A DNA stretch of 64,000 bases, taken from DASVRZ01 sp038230215 (lineage in GTDB: Bacteria; Verrucomicrobiota; Verrucomicrobiia; Chthoniobacterales; DASVRZ01). Below, piece by piece: positions 63,764-64,000 of the stretch (the stretch's first letter is position 1; every line of letters starts with the position of its first letter). The notes beneath the pieces are model-generated. The model searched no databases. It saw only the letters and a list, made by a program, of their open reading frames with translations, and was not told the DNA's origin. The translations under genes were made by a program, and so were the position numbers. The DNA lies in assembly GCA_038230215.1 (NCBI GenBank), contig JBBRNR010000001.1, positions 432,841 to 496,840 on the forward strand, written 5' to 3'.

Positions 63764-63765
63764 AC
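63540..63765. repeat. 21-nt period tandem repeat
   Basis: About ten imperfect 21-nt units, many with a GNGAACGC core (GCGAACGTTTTTAGCGTTCC, ATGAACGCTTTTACCGTTCG, GCGAACGCAAAAACCGTTCG) ending in CGTTC-type bases. Many units are themselves near-palindromic (GAACG...CGTTC), so transcripts would form hairpins on either strand. The period equals seven codons. Confidence 0.8.
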
Positions 63766-64000
63766 CCCCCACTCCACCCCTTCTGCCTCTCCCCTGAACG
63801 CAAAGTCAAACCTGCACACGACCAAAAACACAATCCACTTACGTTCCGATGAAAACCAACCTAACTGTTGTTTATCAACACGTTGTCCGCAGGGAGAGGG
63901 AGTCTGGAGCTAGGCGGGAGGGATTTTAGGGCGGAGTGAGGGCGGTGGAAGTTATAGTCATGAAGGAAGTGTGGAAGGTAGGTGGCGCGTTGGTTGGAGG
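63766..64000. other. Right-edge region with no supported gene
   Basis: These 235 bp contain purine-rich sequence (GGGAGAGGGAGT, GGCGGGAGGG) and no convincing start-to-stop frame. An ATG at 63959 opens a frame to the window end (KEVWKVGGALVG) that could be the start of a gene, but there is too little to judge. Confidence 0.4.

Overview
The window looks like a chromosomal segment of a free-living, probably aerobic Verrucomicrobiota bacterium (Spartobacteria/Chthoniobacter-like is my best guess). This rests on an alternative complex III (ActABCDEF) respiratory operon, a futalosine-route menaquinone gene (mqnD), a short RpoD-type sigma factor, G+C in the high fifties by eye, few strong Shine-Dalgarno sites, and many lone conserved hypotheticals between housekeeping genes. 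No rRNA or tRNA gene was seen. One structural RNA, RNase P RNA (47563-47983), is clear.

Layout. 1-5.3 kb: the tail of a BY-type tyrosine kinase, mutS, then a compact divergent locus with an HExxH putative peptide beta-hydroxylase, a 49-codon peptide gene 8 bp upstream of it, and an ATP-grasp protein divergent from both. I read this as a candidate undescribed RiPP-like peptide modification system. 5.3-20.4 kb: an Aas-like acyltransferase/acyl-ACP synthetase, a GT39-like glycosyltransferase, dipeptide epimerase, purC, xerD, mqnD, a Nudix hydrolase, a BtpA-like protein, a CreC-like kinase with a CreD-like membrane protein but no CreB, and an LptF/G permease. 20.4-31.4 kb: dusB, a secreted metacaspase-TPR protein divergent from an NlpC/P60-like lipoprotein, gpmI, an alkaline-phosphatase homologue without catalytic residues, a small protein ending in a beta-clamp-like motif, a sigma factor, and a three-gene PATAN response-regulator module. 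32.4-38.9 kb: a surface-glycan cluster with a sulfotransferase-GT2-GT4 fusion and three overlapping genes on the opposite strand. 38.9-48.7 kb: an anti-sigma-like pair, leuS, rdgB, tal, rnpB and several hypotheticals. 49.1-60.2 kb: actABCDEF running directly into a CcoN/CcoO/CcoP-like set. 60.3-64 kb: an esterase, a hybrid histidine kinase, and a hypothetical gene followed by a 21-bp repeat tract.

How the genes connect. MqnD supplies the menaquinone pathway that would feed ActABCDEF; electrons would pass to the cytochromes c encoded downstream. The CcoN-like subunit there has lost five of the six histidines that bind haem and CuB in true cbb3 oxidases, so this block is probably not itself a working oxidase.

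Repeats. Three REP doublets (REPINs) with compensatory stem changes lie at 10752-10888, 20472-20626 and 44415-44558. Two arrays with a ~42-nt period and a shared conserved flank lie at 21700-21905 and 43270-43560. A 21-nt, heptad-coding repeat lies at 63540-63765. The pentamer CTAAC/GTTAG is unusually common at about 9-17.5 kb and in leuS, and nearly absent from mutS and the act operon.
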